From positions 1 to 40,451 of the forward strand of contig JAHOYT010000042.1 of assembly GCA_019038645.1 (NCBI GenBank): DNA of 40,451 nt, given 5' to 3'. This DNA comes from Bacteroidales bacterium. Its GTDB lineage: Bacteria > Bacteroidota > Bacteroidia > Bacteroidales > UBA12077. Position numbers and translations under genes: made by a program. This document shows positions 9,846 through 17,558 of the stretch, in pieces. Under the pieces are notes generated by a model. It was not told the origin of the DNA. It worked only from the letters and a program-made list of their open reading frames with translations, and searched no databases. How positions within the stretch are numbered: the stretch's first letter is position 1; every line of letters begins with the position of its first letter.

Positions 9846-10778
9846 TTACAAACGATGTTTTGAATCATCGTCCAACAGAATTTTTAAATAGTTTTCGTAC
9901 CTCAGCTGGCTTACTTCTCCTGTTTTAACGGCACTTTTTACTTCACAGCCGGGTTCGTGTACGTGAGTACAGTTATGGTATTTACAATTATGTGAAACTC
10001 TGAATATTTCGGGAAAGAAATGAAATAGTTCTTCGTCGTCAATATTGTGCAGTCCAAATCCACGAATACCGGGAGTATCTATTATATATCCACCAATAGA
10101 AAGGTCAAACATTTCAGCAAAGGTAGTTGTGTGTTTACCTGATTTGTGATAATCTGATATTTCCGTAACTTTTAAATTCAGATCAGGGTCAATTAAGTTT
10201 ATTAATGATGATTTTCCAACTCCGGAATTACCCGAAATTACTGATATTTTATTTTTGAGCAGACTTTCAATTTTGTCAATATTGGTGTTGTTTTTAACCG
10301 AAATGGTGAAACACTCATAGCCAGCTTTTTGATAAATTTCGGTTAAGCAATTCAGGTATTCAGCTTGTTTTTCGTTGTACAGGTCTGTTTTGTTAAATAT
10401 TAACTTTGCCGGAATCCGGTATGCTTCAGCAGAAATCAAAAAACGATCAATGAAAATAGGATATGTTACCGGATATGCAATTGTAACCATTAAAATGGCC
10501 TGGTCAACATTTGCAGCTATAATATGGGTTTGTTTTGAAAGATTTGTTGATTTACGAATGATATAATTTTTTCGGGTTAAAACAGTTTTGATGATTCCCG
10601 TTTCGGTGTTTTCGAATATTTTATATTCAACATGATCGCCAACAGCAACAGGGTTGGTGCTTTTTATTCCCTGTATTCGTAATTTTCCCCGAATATTGCA
10701 AGATATTAGTTCTCCTGTTTCAATATCTTTAACAGAATACCAGCTTCCGGTTGATTTAATAACTAATCCTTTTTTCAA
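9846..10778 (-). CDS. rsgA: Ribosome small-subunit-dependent GTPase A
   Basis: RsgA (YjeQ) is a circularly permuted GTPase that helps mature the 30S subunit near the decoding centre. The 310-aa protein has an N-terminal OB fold (about 1-75), then G4 (NKTD) before G1 (GNSGVGKSS) and G3 (DTPG), which is the diagnostic permuted order, and a C-terminal zinc-knuckle region with Cys and His residues (CKYHNCTHVHEPGC). The start is a TTG codon: the reading frame has a stop 15 nt further upstream and no ATG in between, and the protein begins MKKGLVIKSTGSWY as expected for the family. It is followed after 116 nt by the Cache lipoprotein gene on the same strand; co-transcription is uncertain. Confidence 0.95.
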   Translation of the reverse strand: MKKGLVIKSTGSWYSVKDIETGELISCNIRGKLRIQGIKSTNPVAVGDHVEYKIFENTETGIIKTVLTRKNYIIRKSTNLSKQTHIIAANVDQAILMVTIAYPVTYPIFIDRFLISAEAYRIPAKLIFNKTDLYNEKQAEYLNCLTEIYQKAGYECFTISVKNNTNIDKIESLLKNKISVISGNSGVGKSSLINLIDPDLNLKVTEISDYHKSGKHTTTFAEMFDLSIGGYIIDTPGIRGFGLHNIDDEELFHFFPEIFRVSHNCKYHNCTHVHEPGCEVKSAVKTGEVSQLRYENYLKILLDDDSKHRL

Positions 10779-10817
10779 AACATCTTTTTTTCAACATACG
10801 AACAGAGAGATTCATCT

Positions 10818-10865
10818 TTCGACAAGCTCAAGATGACAACGACTTGTCACACTGAGCTTGTCGAA
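10818..10865. repeat. REP-like imperfect palindrome
   Basis: Two 21-nt arms (10818-10838 and 10845-10865) form an imperfect inverted repeat: TTCGACAAGCTCA on the left and its complement TGAGCTTGTCGAA on the right, with three mismatches further in. Elements with this core are, to my knowledge, common extragenic palindromes in Bacteroidota genomes. It lies between the divergent rsgA and xth genes. It may be a non-autonomous REP-type element; copy number in this genome cannot be seen here. Confidence 0.6.
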
Positions 10866-10981
10866 GTGTTTTAAAATTGAAGTTTTCTCTGTAAATCTTC
10901 ATAGATTATTCTAATAGCACGAAAGTATTAAATATTTCAATATTATTACCATATTTGTTATGAATTAAAGTTTAAAAGAGA

Positions 10982-11752
10982 ATGATAAAAAAAATAATTT
11001 CATATAACGTAAATGGAATCCGGGCTGCAATAAATAAAGGCTTTCCCGATTGGTTAAAAATAGAAAATCCTGATATTGTATTAATTCAGGAAACAAAAGC
11101 CCACAAGGAGCAAGTTGAAACAAAACTTTTTGAAGATCTTGGTTACAAGCATTATTGGTTTTCGGCAGAAAAGAAGGGATACAGCAGTGTGGCAATATTG
11201 TCAAAAAACGAACCCAATTATGTTGTGAATGGTATTGGATTAGAAAAATATGATATTGAGGGCAGAACCATTCGTGCTGATTTCGGAGATATAACAATCA
11301 TAAATTCTTATTTTCCATCCGGAACAACCGGAGGTGTTCGTCAGGATTATAAAATGGAGTATCTGGCAGATTTCCGGAAATACATTAATCTGCTTAAAAA
11401 AGAAAGACCAAAACTTATTGTTAGTGGCGATTACAACATTTGCCATAAGCCAATTGATATTAATCATCCGGAAAGGCATAAAAAAACTTCTGGATTTTTA
11501 CCTGAAGAAAGAGAATGGGTCGATCAGTTTATTGAAAGTGGATTTACTGATACTTTTCGGGAATTTAATCAGGAAGCTGAACAATACAGTTGGTGGAGTT
11601 ATAGAGCTGGCTCAAGAGCAAAAAACCTTGGTTGGAGAATCGATTATCACATGATTAGTGACGCCCTAAAGCCACAATTGAAAAATGCAAAAATTTTACA
11701 ACAGGTTTTTCATTCGGATCATTGTCCTGTGGTTATTGAGGTAGATTTTTAA
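10982..11752 (+). CDS. xth: Exodeoxyribonuclease III
   Basis: A 256-aa exonuclease III/AP endonuclease of the EEP superfamily, acting in base excision repair at abasic sites and 3' blocks. All expected motifs are present: [11 protein letters not shown] at the start, the metal-binding Glu in [15 protein letters not shown] with the catalytic Asp and Asn, the WWSYR substrate loop, WRIDYHMIS, and the terminal catalytic SDHCP. Length is normal. It stands alone on the plus strand between rsgA and typA and is followed by a weak terminator shared with typA. Confidence 0.95.
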   Translation: MIKKIISYNVNGIRAAINKGFPDWLKIENPDIVLIQETKAHKEQVETKLFEDLGYKHYWFSAEKKGYSSVAILSKNEPNYVVNGIGLEKYDIEGRTIRADFGDITIINSYFPSGTTGGVRQDYKMEYLADFRKYINLLKKERPKLIVSGDYNICHKPIDINHPERHKKTSGFLPEEREWVDQFIESGFTDTFREFNQEAEQYSWWSYRAGSRAKNLGWRIDYHMISDALKPQLKNAKILQQVFHSDHCPVVIEVDF

Positions 11753-11761
11753 ATATAGAAA

Positions 11762-11791
11762 AACCTGTGAAGAGTTTAATCCTGACAGGTT
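11762..11791. terminator. Weak bidirectional terminator candidate
   Basis: A 7-bp stem (AACCTGT with ACAGGTT) encloses a 16-nt loop between the convergent xth and typA genes, with A-rich sequence before it and T-rich sequence after it. The long loop makes it less convincing than the other terminators in the window. Confidence 0.4.
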
Positions 11792-11821
11792 CCTTTATAA
11801 TTAATATAAATATTTTAGTAT

Positions 11822-13621
11822 CTATTTATTTTGAAAACGCTTACGTTCGTATTCTTTCAAATATATTTTTCTTAACCTGATATGTTTTGGAGTAACTTCA
11901 ACATATTCGTCAGCCTGAATATATTCTAAAGCCTCTTCCAATGAAAATTTTATTGGTGGAGCCAGTCTTGCTTTATCGTCGGTCCCGGAAGCACGTACAT
12001 TAGAAAGCTTTTTAGTTTTTGTAATATTTACACCGATATCGCCTGCCTTGGCATTTTCACCAACTACCTGACCTTCATAAATTTCTTCCATCGGAGAAAC
12101 AAAAAACTTACCTCTGTCTTGTAGTTTGTCTAAGGAATAAGCAATTGCTGTTCCGGTTTCAATTGCGTTTAATGAGCCAACCTGTCGTTTTACAAAATCG
12201 CCTTTATATGGTTCAAAATCTTTAAAACGATGTGCTATTACAGCTTCTCCTGCAGTGGCTGTCATCATTATGTTTTTTAGTCCGATTATTCCGCGCGATG
12301 GCATATGGAACTCCAGTAAAATACGATCGTTTTTACGTTCCATGTTCATCATTTCGCCTTTTCGTTGCTGAATAATCTCAATAGCCTTTCCGGAATATTC
12401 TTCCGGCAAGTCTACGGTTAAGTATTCAATAGGCTCACATTTCTCACCGGCTATTTCTTTAATAATTACTTTAGGTTGCCCAACCTGTAATTCGTATCCT
12501 TCGCGACGCATAGTCTCAATCAAAACCGACAGGTGTAAAACCCCACGGCCAAATACAGTATGAGCATCGGCAGAGTCAGTTGGTTCAACTTTTAACGCAA
12601 GATTTTTTTCAAGTTCTCTGTCTAAACGTTCTTTTAAATGTCGGGAAGTAACGAATTTACCATCTTTCCCAAAAAATGGAGAGTTGTTGATAGTAAACAA
12701 CATACTCATAGTAGGTTCATCAATAGCAATAGGATCTAATGCTTCAGGTTCATCAATATCGGCAATTGTATCGCCAATTGAAAAACCATCGATACCAACT
12801 AAAGCACAAATATCTCCGGATTTTACAGACTCAACTTTTCTTTTACCTAAGCCTTCGTACGTAAGTAATTCTTTAATTTTTGTCTTTTTTATAGATCCAT
12901 CTCTCTGAACAAGAGATACTCTCATTGCTTGTTTTAGTGTTCCTCGTAAAAGTTTGCCAATAGCAATTCGTCCAACATAAGATGAATAATCCAATGATGT
13001 AATTAACATCTGAGGAGTTCCTTCAAATGATTTTGAATCTGGAATATGCTCAATAATTGAATCCATTAAAGCAGTAATGTCTGTTGTTGGTTTTTCCCAA
13101 CTATCAGACATCCAACCATTCTTTGCAGATCCATATATTGTTGGAAAATCTAATTGATCTTCATTTGCATCCAGGTTAAACATTAGATCAAAAACTTGCT
13201 CCTGAACTTCTTCCGGACGACAATTTGGTTTATCTACTTTGTTAATAACAACTATTGGCTTTAAACCTAATGCTAAAGCCTTTTGTAGAACAAATCGTGT
13301 TTGTGGCATGGTTCCTTCAAAGGCATCTACCAATAATAGAACACCATCTGCCATATTTAACACACGTTCTACTTCACCACCAAAATCGGCATGACCGGGA
13401 GTATCTATAATATTAATTTTATAATCCTTATAATCAACTGCAACGTTTTTAGAAAGAATTGTGATTCCCCGTTCACGTTCAAGATCATTACTGTCAAGAA
13501 TCAAGTCGCCGGGATTTTCATTTTCACGAAAGAGTTTCCCTAACAACAGCATTTTATCAACCAGGGTTGTTTTACCATGATCGACGTGCGCTATTATCGC
13601 TATGTTTTTGATTTTTTGCAT
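11822..13621 (-). CDS. typA: Ribosome-associated translational GTPase TypA/BipA
   Basis: A 599-aa translational GTPase related to EF-G and LepA that assists ribosome assembly and stress adaptation. The G domain has [10 protein letters not shown], the switch I region [17 protein letters not shown] and NKVD. It is followed by beta-barrel domain 2, two alpha/beta domains and the TypA-specific C-terminal domain (about 480-599, including [19 protein letters not shown]). Length matches the family. The gene is monocistronic, with a good -7 element 25 nt upstream of the start codon and a weak terminator downstream. Confidence 0.97.
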   Translation of the reverse strand: MQKIKNIAIIAHVDHGKTTLVDKMLLLGKLFRENENPGDLILDSNDLERERGITILSKNVAVDYKDYKINIIDTPGHADFGGEVERVLNMADGVLLLVDAFEGTMPQTRFVLQKALALGLKPIVVINKVDKPNCRPEEVQEQVFDLMFNLDANEDQLDFPTIYGSAKNGWMSDSWEKPTTDITALMDSIIEHIPDSKSFEGTPQMLITSLDYSSYVGRIAIGKLLRGTLKQAMRVSLVQRDGSIKKTKIKELLTYEGLGKRKVESVKSGDICALVGIDGFSIGDTIADIDEPEALDPIAIDEPTMSMLFTINNSPFFGKDGKFVTSRHLKERLDRELEKNLALKVEPTDSADAHTVFGRGVLHLSVLIETMRREGYELQVGQPKVIIKEIAGEKCEPIEYLTVDLPEEYSGKAIEIIQQRKGEMMNMERKNDRILLEFHMPSRGIIGLKNIMMTATAGEAVIAHRFKDFEPYKGDFVKRQVGSLNAIETGTAIAYSLDKLQDRGKFFVSPMEEIYEGQVVGENAKAGDIGVNITKTKKLSNVRASGTDDKARLAPPIKFSLEEALEYIQADEYVEVTPKHIRLRKIYLKEYERKRFQNK

Positions 13622-13645
13622 TTTTACCCTAAAAATTTAAGCGTG

Positions 13646-13653
13646 CAAAGGTA
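13646..13653 (-). promoter_or_regulatory. Bacteroidota -7 promoter element for typA
   Basis: The minus strand reads TACCTTTG (followed by CA), a perfect match to the TAnnTTTG -7 element of the Bacteroidota primary sigma factor. The start point would be about 18 nt before the typA ATG. A clear -33 TTG is not obvious at the expected 19-21 nt spacing. Confidence 0.5.
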
Positions 13654-13815
13654 CGAGAATTTAATTAATATAATACTAAACAGATGAAATAATGGAAATG
13701 TTTTTTAAATTACAGATTTTCAAGTTATAACTATATCAGAGATAAAACAAAAAATGAGAATGACAGATTGCGGTTTTCTGAACACCCCCATTTTAAAACA
13801 GTTAGATTTGACAGC

Positions 13816-16800
13816 TTATGGATTTCTGCTACTATATAAGCTAAAGGCGTTATTTAGCGCTTCTTCAATTTTAATTGTAACTTCAGGATCGCCAAAACGA
13901 TTTGAAAAATCATTTAGCCGCTGTAAATAATGTACTGCCAGTCTTAGTTCATAATCCAAACTACCTGTATATTTTGCAGGTAATGAAAAATAATAATTTA
14001 GTTCCTGCATTGTTATTTCAGCAAAATCTTCTAAAATTATATTTGCCTTTTCGTTTGCTCCAAGGATATAGTAATTTTCCAGAATATCCAGAGTAAACAA
14101 GTCGTATGGAATATTTTCTTTAGGCATGAGTTCAACACAGCGATCCAGAACAGCAACAGCAGAGTCAGGTTTGCCGACTTTTATTAATTCTTTTGCCAGC
14201 CTGTTAAAATTATTTCTGATTTTAATAACTGAAACTGTACGAATAGTTGTATGATCCATCCATGTTTCAGGTTTTTCCATGTTTCCCCAGCGGAAATCTT
14301 CCATCAGTTTTTGGTACATTATCTCTGCATCAACCCTACCCGTCTCTAAATATCCTTTCGAAGGTGTTTTTATCGGAACCAGTCTGTATGCAAAACCTTC
14401 CAGTTGTAAATAATCATCAATTCCAACATTGCCATCTCCGGCAGTTGATACAAAATATACAGGACGCTCCCAGTTATTATTTGCAAGAAGGTCAAGAATC
14501 ATAAGTTCATTTTTCATGATTCTTCTTTTGTTTAATACAAATTTAATCTCGGGAACAATTTTATCAGCATCTTCAGGCTTTACAGTTCCGTTTGCGATAA
14601 CTTTTTCTGCATCAACCGGAACAATAAACTTGTTTGTGGGTAAATAATCAATCCATTCGTTTTGACCAACCTGCAGTTTTGTTCTTACATCTTCAGATAC
14701 AACAAAATCGATTGCCTGATCAATCTCAACATATTCATTTATCCTTTCATTAATATATACAACATCACGAACACCGTTTAAATATTGCTCATGAGTAATG
14801 CCAAAAGGAACCGGATCAGAATCATATGCTTTACGTACCATTTGATCAATGTACCAGTCTGTATTTAGCAAAGATAAATTTACTACCCTAACATCGGTAC
14901 GAATACCTTCAACTTCCTGTGCGTACCATAACGGGAACGTATCGTTATCGCCATGTGTGAATAAAATTGCATTGGGAGCACATGAATTCAGATAGTTATA
15001 TGCAAAATCACGTGCGATGTATCTGTCAGAACGATCGTGATCATCCCAATTTTCTGATGCCATATTTGCAGGAACTGCAACAAGACACAACATTGTTGCC
15101 AGCGAAGCACTTATAATCGCATTTATTTTCTTATGTAAAAAGTTGTAAATGCCTAAAACACCCAAACCTATCCAAATAGAAAAAGCATAAAACGAACCGG
15201 CATAAGCATAATCCCTTTCACGGGGTTGCAAAGGATACTGATTCAGATAAACAACAATTGCTAATCCGGTTAAAACAAATAATAACAGAACAACGATGAA
15301 ATCATTAAAATGCCTTCGGAGATGAAAAAAGAATCCCACCATTCCTAACAACAAAGGCAACATGTAATACACATTTCTTGATTTAGCGTTTTTCATATGA
15401 TCAGGAAGATTTTCCTGAGGACCGATCAGATTCTTGTCAATAAAATTCAATCCGGTAATCCAGTTTCCGTTTAGCAATTCACCATGACTTTGAGTATCGT
15501 TTTGTCGTCCTGAAAAATTCCACATAAAATACCTCCAGTACATGTGTCCAAACTGGTATCTGAAAAAGAATTTTAAATTTTCCCCGAAAGTTGGCACAAT
15601 TCTTATTTCGGGTTCCGCGCTGTATCCGGTTACTGTAACTTTCTTTCCTTTTATATCTGCCCATTTTTTGTATTCGGTTGCATGATCAGGGTTTGACTGA
15701 CTGTACATCCTTGGAAAAATAGTTGTAAATCGTTCATCAAATTCATAGATCGAATTCAATGAAAATGATTTTAAATATTTCCCGTCTTTTTGACGATATG
15801 TGAATGGATCTTTACTATCTGTTACGGGGGCATTGTAATACTGTCCTTTAAAAAGAGGCCGGTTGCCATATTGTTCTCTGTTTAAATAATGTAAAAGGTT
15901 AAATACAGTTTCCGGATTGTTTTCATCCATAGGAGGATCAGCCAATGAACGAATAACAATCATTGTAAAGCTTGAGTAACCAATCATTATTACTGTAAAC
16001 GCAAGAACAATTGTATTTAATAATACTTTTTTCTTTTTATGAGTATAATGAATTGCCCATACCACAAAACCAGTTATTAAAATGATATAAAATATAACAC
16101 CGGATTTAAATGGCAAACCAAATCCGTTTACAAACATTAATTCGAACCATGTTGCAACGGTTATCACACCAGGAATTATTAAATACATTATAGAAGCGAG
16201 AATTGCAATTGCAACAATGAATGTTTTTATAACTCCATTTCTGGTTACAGGATATTTTTTAAAATAATAAACAAAAACAATGGCTGGTATAGCCAGAAGG
16301 TTAAGTAGGTGAACACCAATTGATAATCCCATTAAATATGCAATAAATATTAACCAACGGTTAGAATATTTTTCGTCCGCAATATTTTCCCATTTTAAGA
16401 TTGCCCAAAAAACAATTGCAGTAAATAATGAAGATAATGCATATACTTCACCTTCAACTGCAGAAAACCAGAAAGTATCAGAAAAGGTATAGGTTAATGC
16501 TCCTACAATACCGCTACCGATCACAACAATTAATTGTCCGGTTGTAAGTTCTTTGTCATTGGGAAACATTTTTTTTGCAAGATGTGTGATAGTCCAGAAT
16601 AGAAATAAAATTGTAAATGCACTTGCTAATCCCGACATAGCATTAACCATTTTAGCAACATTTGATACATCGCCGGCGAAAAGAGAAAATACTCTGGCAA
16701 TAATCATAAATAATGGAGCTCCTGGAGGATGTCCTACTTCTAATTTAAATGCAGTTGCTATAAACTCACCACAATCCCAAAAACTTGTAGTAGGTTCAAT

Positions 16801-16878
16801 GGTTAACAAATAAACTGTTGCTGCAATTAAAAACACAACCCAGCCTGTTATACGATTTGCAATTTTAAAATTTCTCAT
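13816..16878 (-). CDS. DUF2723/TMEM260-like GT-C family membrane protein
   Basis: A 1020-aa multi-pass protein of the DUF2723 (PF11028) family, related to TMEM260-type protein O-mannosyltransferases. The N-terminal half holds about a dozen hydrophobic helices. The first loop carries the conserved FWDCGEF, where the acidic residues correspond to the GT-C catalytic site, followed by LEVGHPPGAPLF. A large soluble part follows (about 600-1020), with HGDNDTFPLWY near 655-665 and a helical, TPR-like C-terminus (about 870-1015). In Bacteroidota such proteins are thought to transfer sugars from lipid carriers to envelope proteins, and the substrate here is unknown. It is monocistronic, with a -7 element TAGTTTTG upstream. 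No other glycosylation genes adjoin it. Confidence 0.85.
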   Translation of the reverse strand: MRNFKIANRITGWVVFLIAATVYLLTIEPTTSFWDCGEFIATAFKLEVGHPPGAPLFMIIARVFSLFAGDVSNVAKMVNAMSGLASAFTILFLFWTITHLAKKMFPNDKELTTGQLIVVIGSGIVGALTYTFSDTFWFSAVEGEVYALSSLFTAIVFWAILKWENIADEKYSNRWLIFIAYLMGLSIGVHLLNLLAIPAIVFVYYFKKYPVTRNGVIKTFIVAIAILASIMYLIIPGVITVATWFELMFVNGFGLPFKSGVIFYIILITGFVVWAIHYTHKKKKVLLNTIVLAFTVIMIGYSSFTMIVIRSLADPPMDENNPETVFNLLHYLNREQYGNRPLFKGQYYNAPVTDSKDPFTYRQKDGKYLKSFSLNSIYEFDERFTTIFPRMYSQSNPDHATEYKKWADIKGKKVTVTGYSAEPEIRIVPTFGENLKFFFRYQFGHMYWRYFMWNFSGRQNDTQSHGELLNGNWITGLNFIDKNLIGPQENLPDHMKNAKSRNVYYMLPLLLGMVGFFFHLRRHFNDFIVVLLLFVLTGLAIVVYLNQYPLQPRERDYAYAGSFYAFSIWIGLGVLGIYNFLHKKINAIISASLATMLCLVAVPANMASENWDDHDRSDRYIARDFAYNYLNSCAPNAILFTHGDNDTFPLWYAQEVEGIRTDVRVVNLSLLNTDWYIDQMVRKAYDSDPVPFGITHEQYLNGVRDVVYINERINEYVEIDQAIDFVVSEDVRTKLQVGQNEWIDYLPTNKFIVPVDAEKVIANGTVKPEDADKIVPEIKFVLNKRRIMKNELMILDLLANNNWERPVYFVSTAGDGNVGIDDYLQLEGFAYRLVPIKTPSKGYLETGRVDAEIMYQKLMEDFRWGNMEKPETWMDHTTIRTVSVIKIRNNFNRLAKELIKVGKPDSAVAVLDRCVELMPKENIPYDLFTLDILENYYILGANEKANIILEDFAEITMQELNYYFSLPAKYTGSLDYELRLAVHYLQRLNDFSNRFGDPEVTIKIEEALNNAFSLYSSRNP

Positions 16879-16905
16879 TGCTTATTAGTTAATTATATTT
16901 GGTGT

Positions 16906-16913
16906 CAAAACTA
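16906..16913 (-). promoter_or_regulatory. Bacteroidota -7 promoter element for the DUF2723 gene
   Basis: The minus strand reads TAGTTTTG, a perfect TAnnTTTG element, placing the start point about 21 nt before the ATG. No good -33 TTG was seen. The same octamer serves as the -7 element of the V-ATPase operon. Confidence 0.45.
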
Positions 16914-17077
16914 ATTTAAATTCTTATAATTAATAATTTCTTTTCAGGTTTATTGTATGAAACCAAAAAAAAATACAACTTCAGTCATATTGCTTCGAAA
17001 ATACGTAAATTAGCCAAATTCTGAAACCTTCATGCAAAAGGATTATGTAAAAAAAGAATTATTATATTAAATTGAAC
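16914..17077. other. Intergenic spacer, nothing recognised
   Basis: This is the remaining AT-rich part of the 307-nt gap between the DUF2723 gene and the SUI1-like gene. It holds no open frame with coding character and no hairpin followed by a T tract. Apart from the promoter on its left and the structured element on its right, I see nothing in it. Confidence 0.6.
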
Positions 17078-17150
17078 TTACTTGCTTGCCAGAGAGTACG
17101 GCCTGAAGGTTCACGAGCGGAATAAGTGAAGGGCCTGTGGGAGCGAGTAA
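17078..17150 (+). ncRNA. Possible structured RNA upstream of the SUI1-like gene
   Basis: A GC-rich island in AT-rich spacer that can fold into three nested helices. Outer stem: 17078-17087 (TTACTTGCTT) with 17141-17150 (GAGCGAGTAA), 10 bp including two G-U pairs, extendable by two C-G pairs past a bulge. Middle: GGCC 17100-17103 with GGCC 17132-17135. Inner: TTCAC 17110-17114 with GTGAA 17126-17130, closing an 11-nt loop. It ends 35 nt before the ATG of the SUI1-like gene and is not followed by a T tract, so it is not a plain terminator. It may be a 5' leader element, a small RNA or a REP-type hairpin. I do not recognise it as a known Rfam family, and strand is assigned from the downstream gene. 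Confidence 0.4.
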
Positions 17151-17185
17151 CAAAAAAAGACGGCATAATTCCAAAAAGTTTGACA

Positions 17186-17533
17186 ATGGCAAAAAAAACA
17201 CGAAGAAACAGAAAAGACATAGTTTATTCGACAAACCCGGATTTTAACTATGAGCATGAAAATGAAGAAGAAGTAAATGAAACTTTGTCGCCATCCAGGC
17301 AAAAACTTAAAGTTTATCTTGATTCAAAGGCAAAAAAGAAAGGGAAACAAGCTACTTTAATTAATGGTTTTATAGGAAGCGAAGATGATTTAAAAGAACT
17401 TGGGAGGTTGCTGAAAACAAAATGTGCTGTTGGTGGTTCTATTAAGAATGGTGAAATTTTGATTCAGGGAGATTTTCGGGATAAAATTGTTCAGATACTT
17501 ACCAAAGAAGGTTACAGCGCAAAGAAATTATAG
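17186..17533 (+). CDS. SUI1/eIF1-like translation initiation factor (YciH type)
   Basis: A 115-aa basic protein of the SUI1 family (bacterial YciH), related to eukaryotic eIF1, which affects the fidelity of start-site selection on the small ribosomal subunit. The C-terminal two thirds show the SUI1 fold: KLKVYLDSKAKKKGKQATLI, then DDLKELGRLLKTKCAVGGSI and ILIQGDFRDKIVQILTKEGY. The N-terminal 35 residues are basic, then acidic. I chose the ATG at 17186 (MAKKTRRNRKD) rather than the in-frame GTG 60 nt upstream, because the longer form would begin inside the structured hairpin and adds residues untypical for the family. The outer-membrane protein gene follows after 25 nt. Confidence 0.88.
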   Translation: MAKKTRRNRKDIVYSTNPDFNYEHENEEEVNETLSPSRQKLKVYLDSKAKKKGKQATLINGFIGSEDDLKELGRLLKTKCAVGGSIKNGEILIQGDFRDKIVQILTKEGYSAKKL

Positions 17534-17558
17534 TTATGTTGATTATATTAATACTTAT

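Noticed and set aside
10965-11479. Minus-strand open frames opposite xth
   Set aside because: xth has every family motif along this stretch; the antisense frames show no domain and biased, unlikely composition.
17126-17185. Longer SUI1-like protein starting at a GTG at 17126
   Set aside because: The start would fall inside the structured hairpin and the extra 20 residues do not resemble the family. The ATG at 17186 begins with the expected MAKK-type basic N-terminus.
17487-17558. Longer form of the outer-membrane protein reaching into the SUI1 gene
   Set aside because: It would bury the signal peptide 24 residues inside the protein. The ATG at 17559 places it at the N-terminus.
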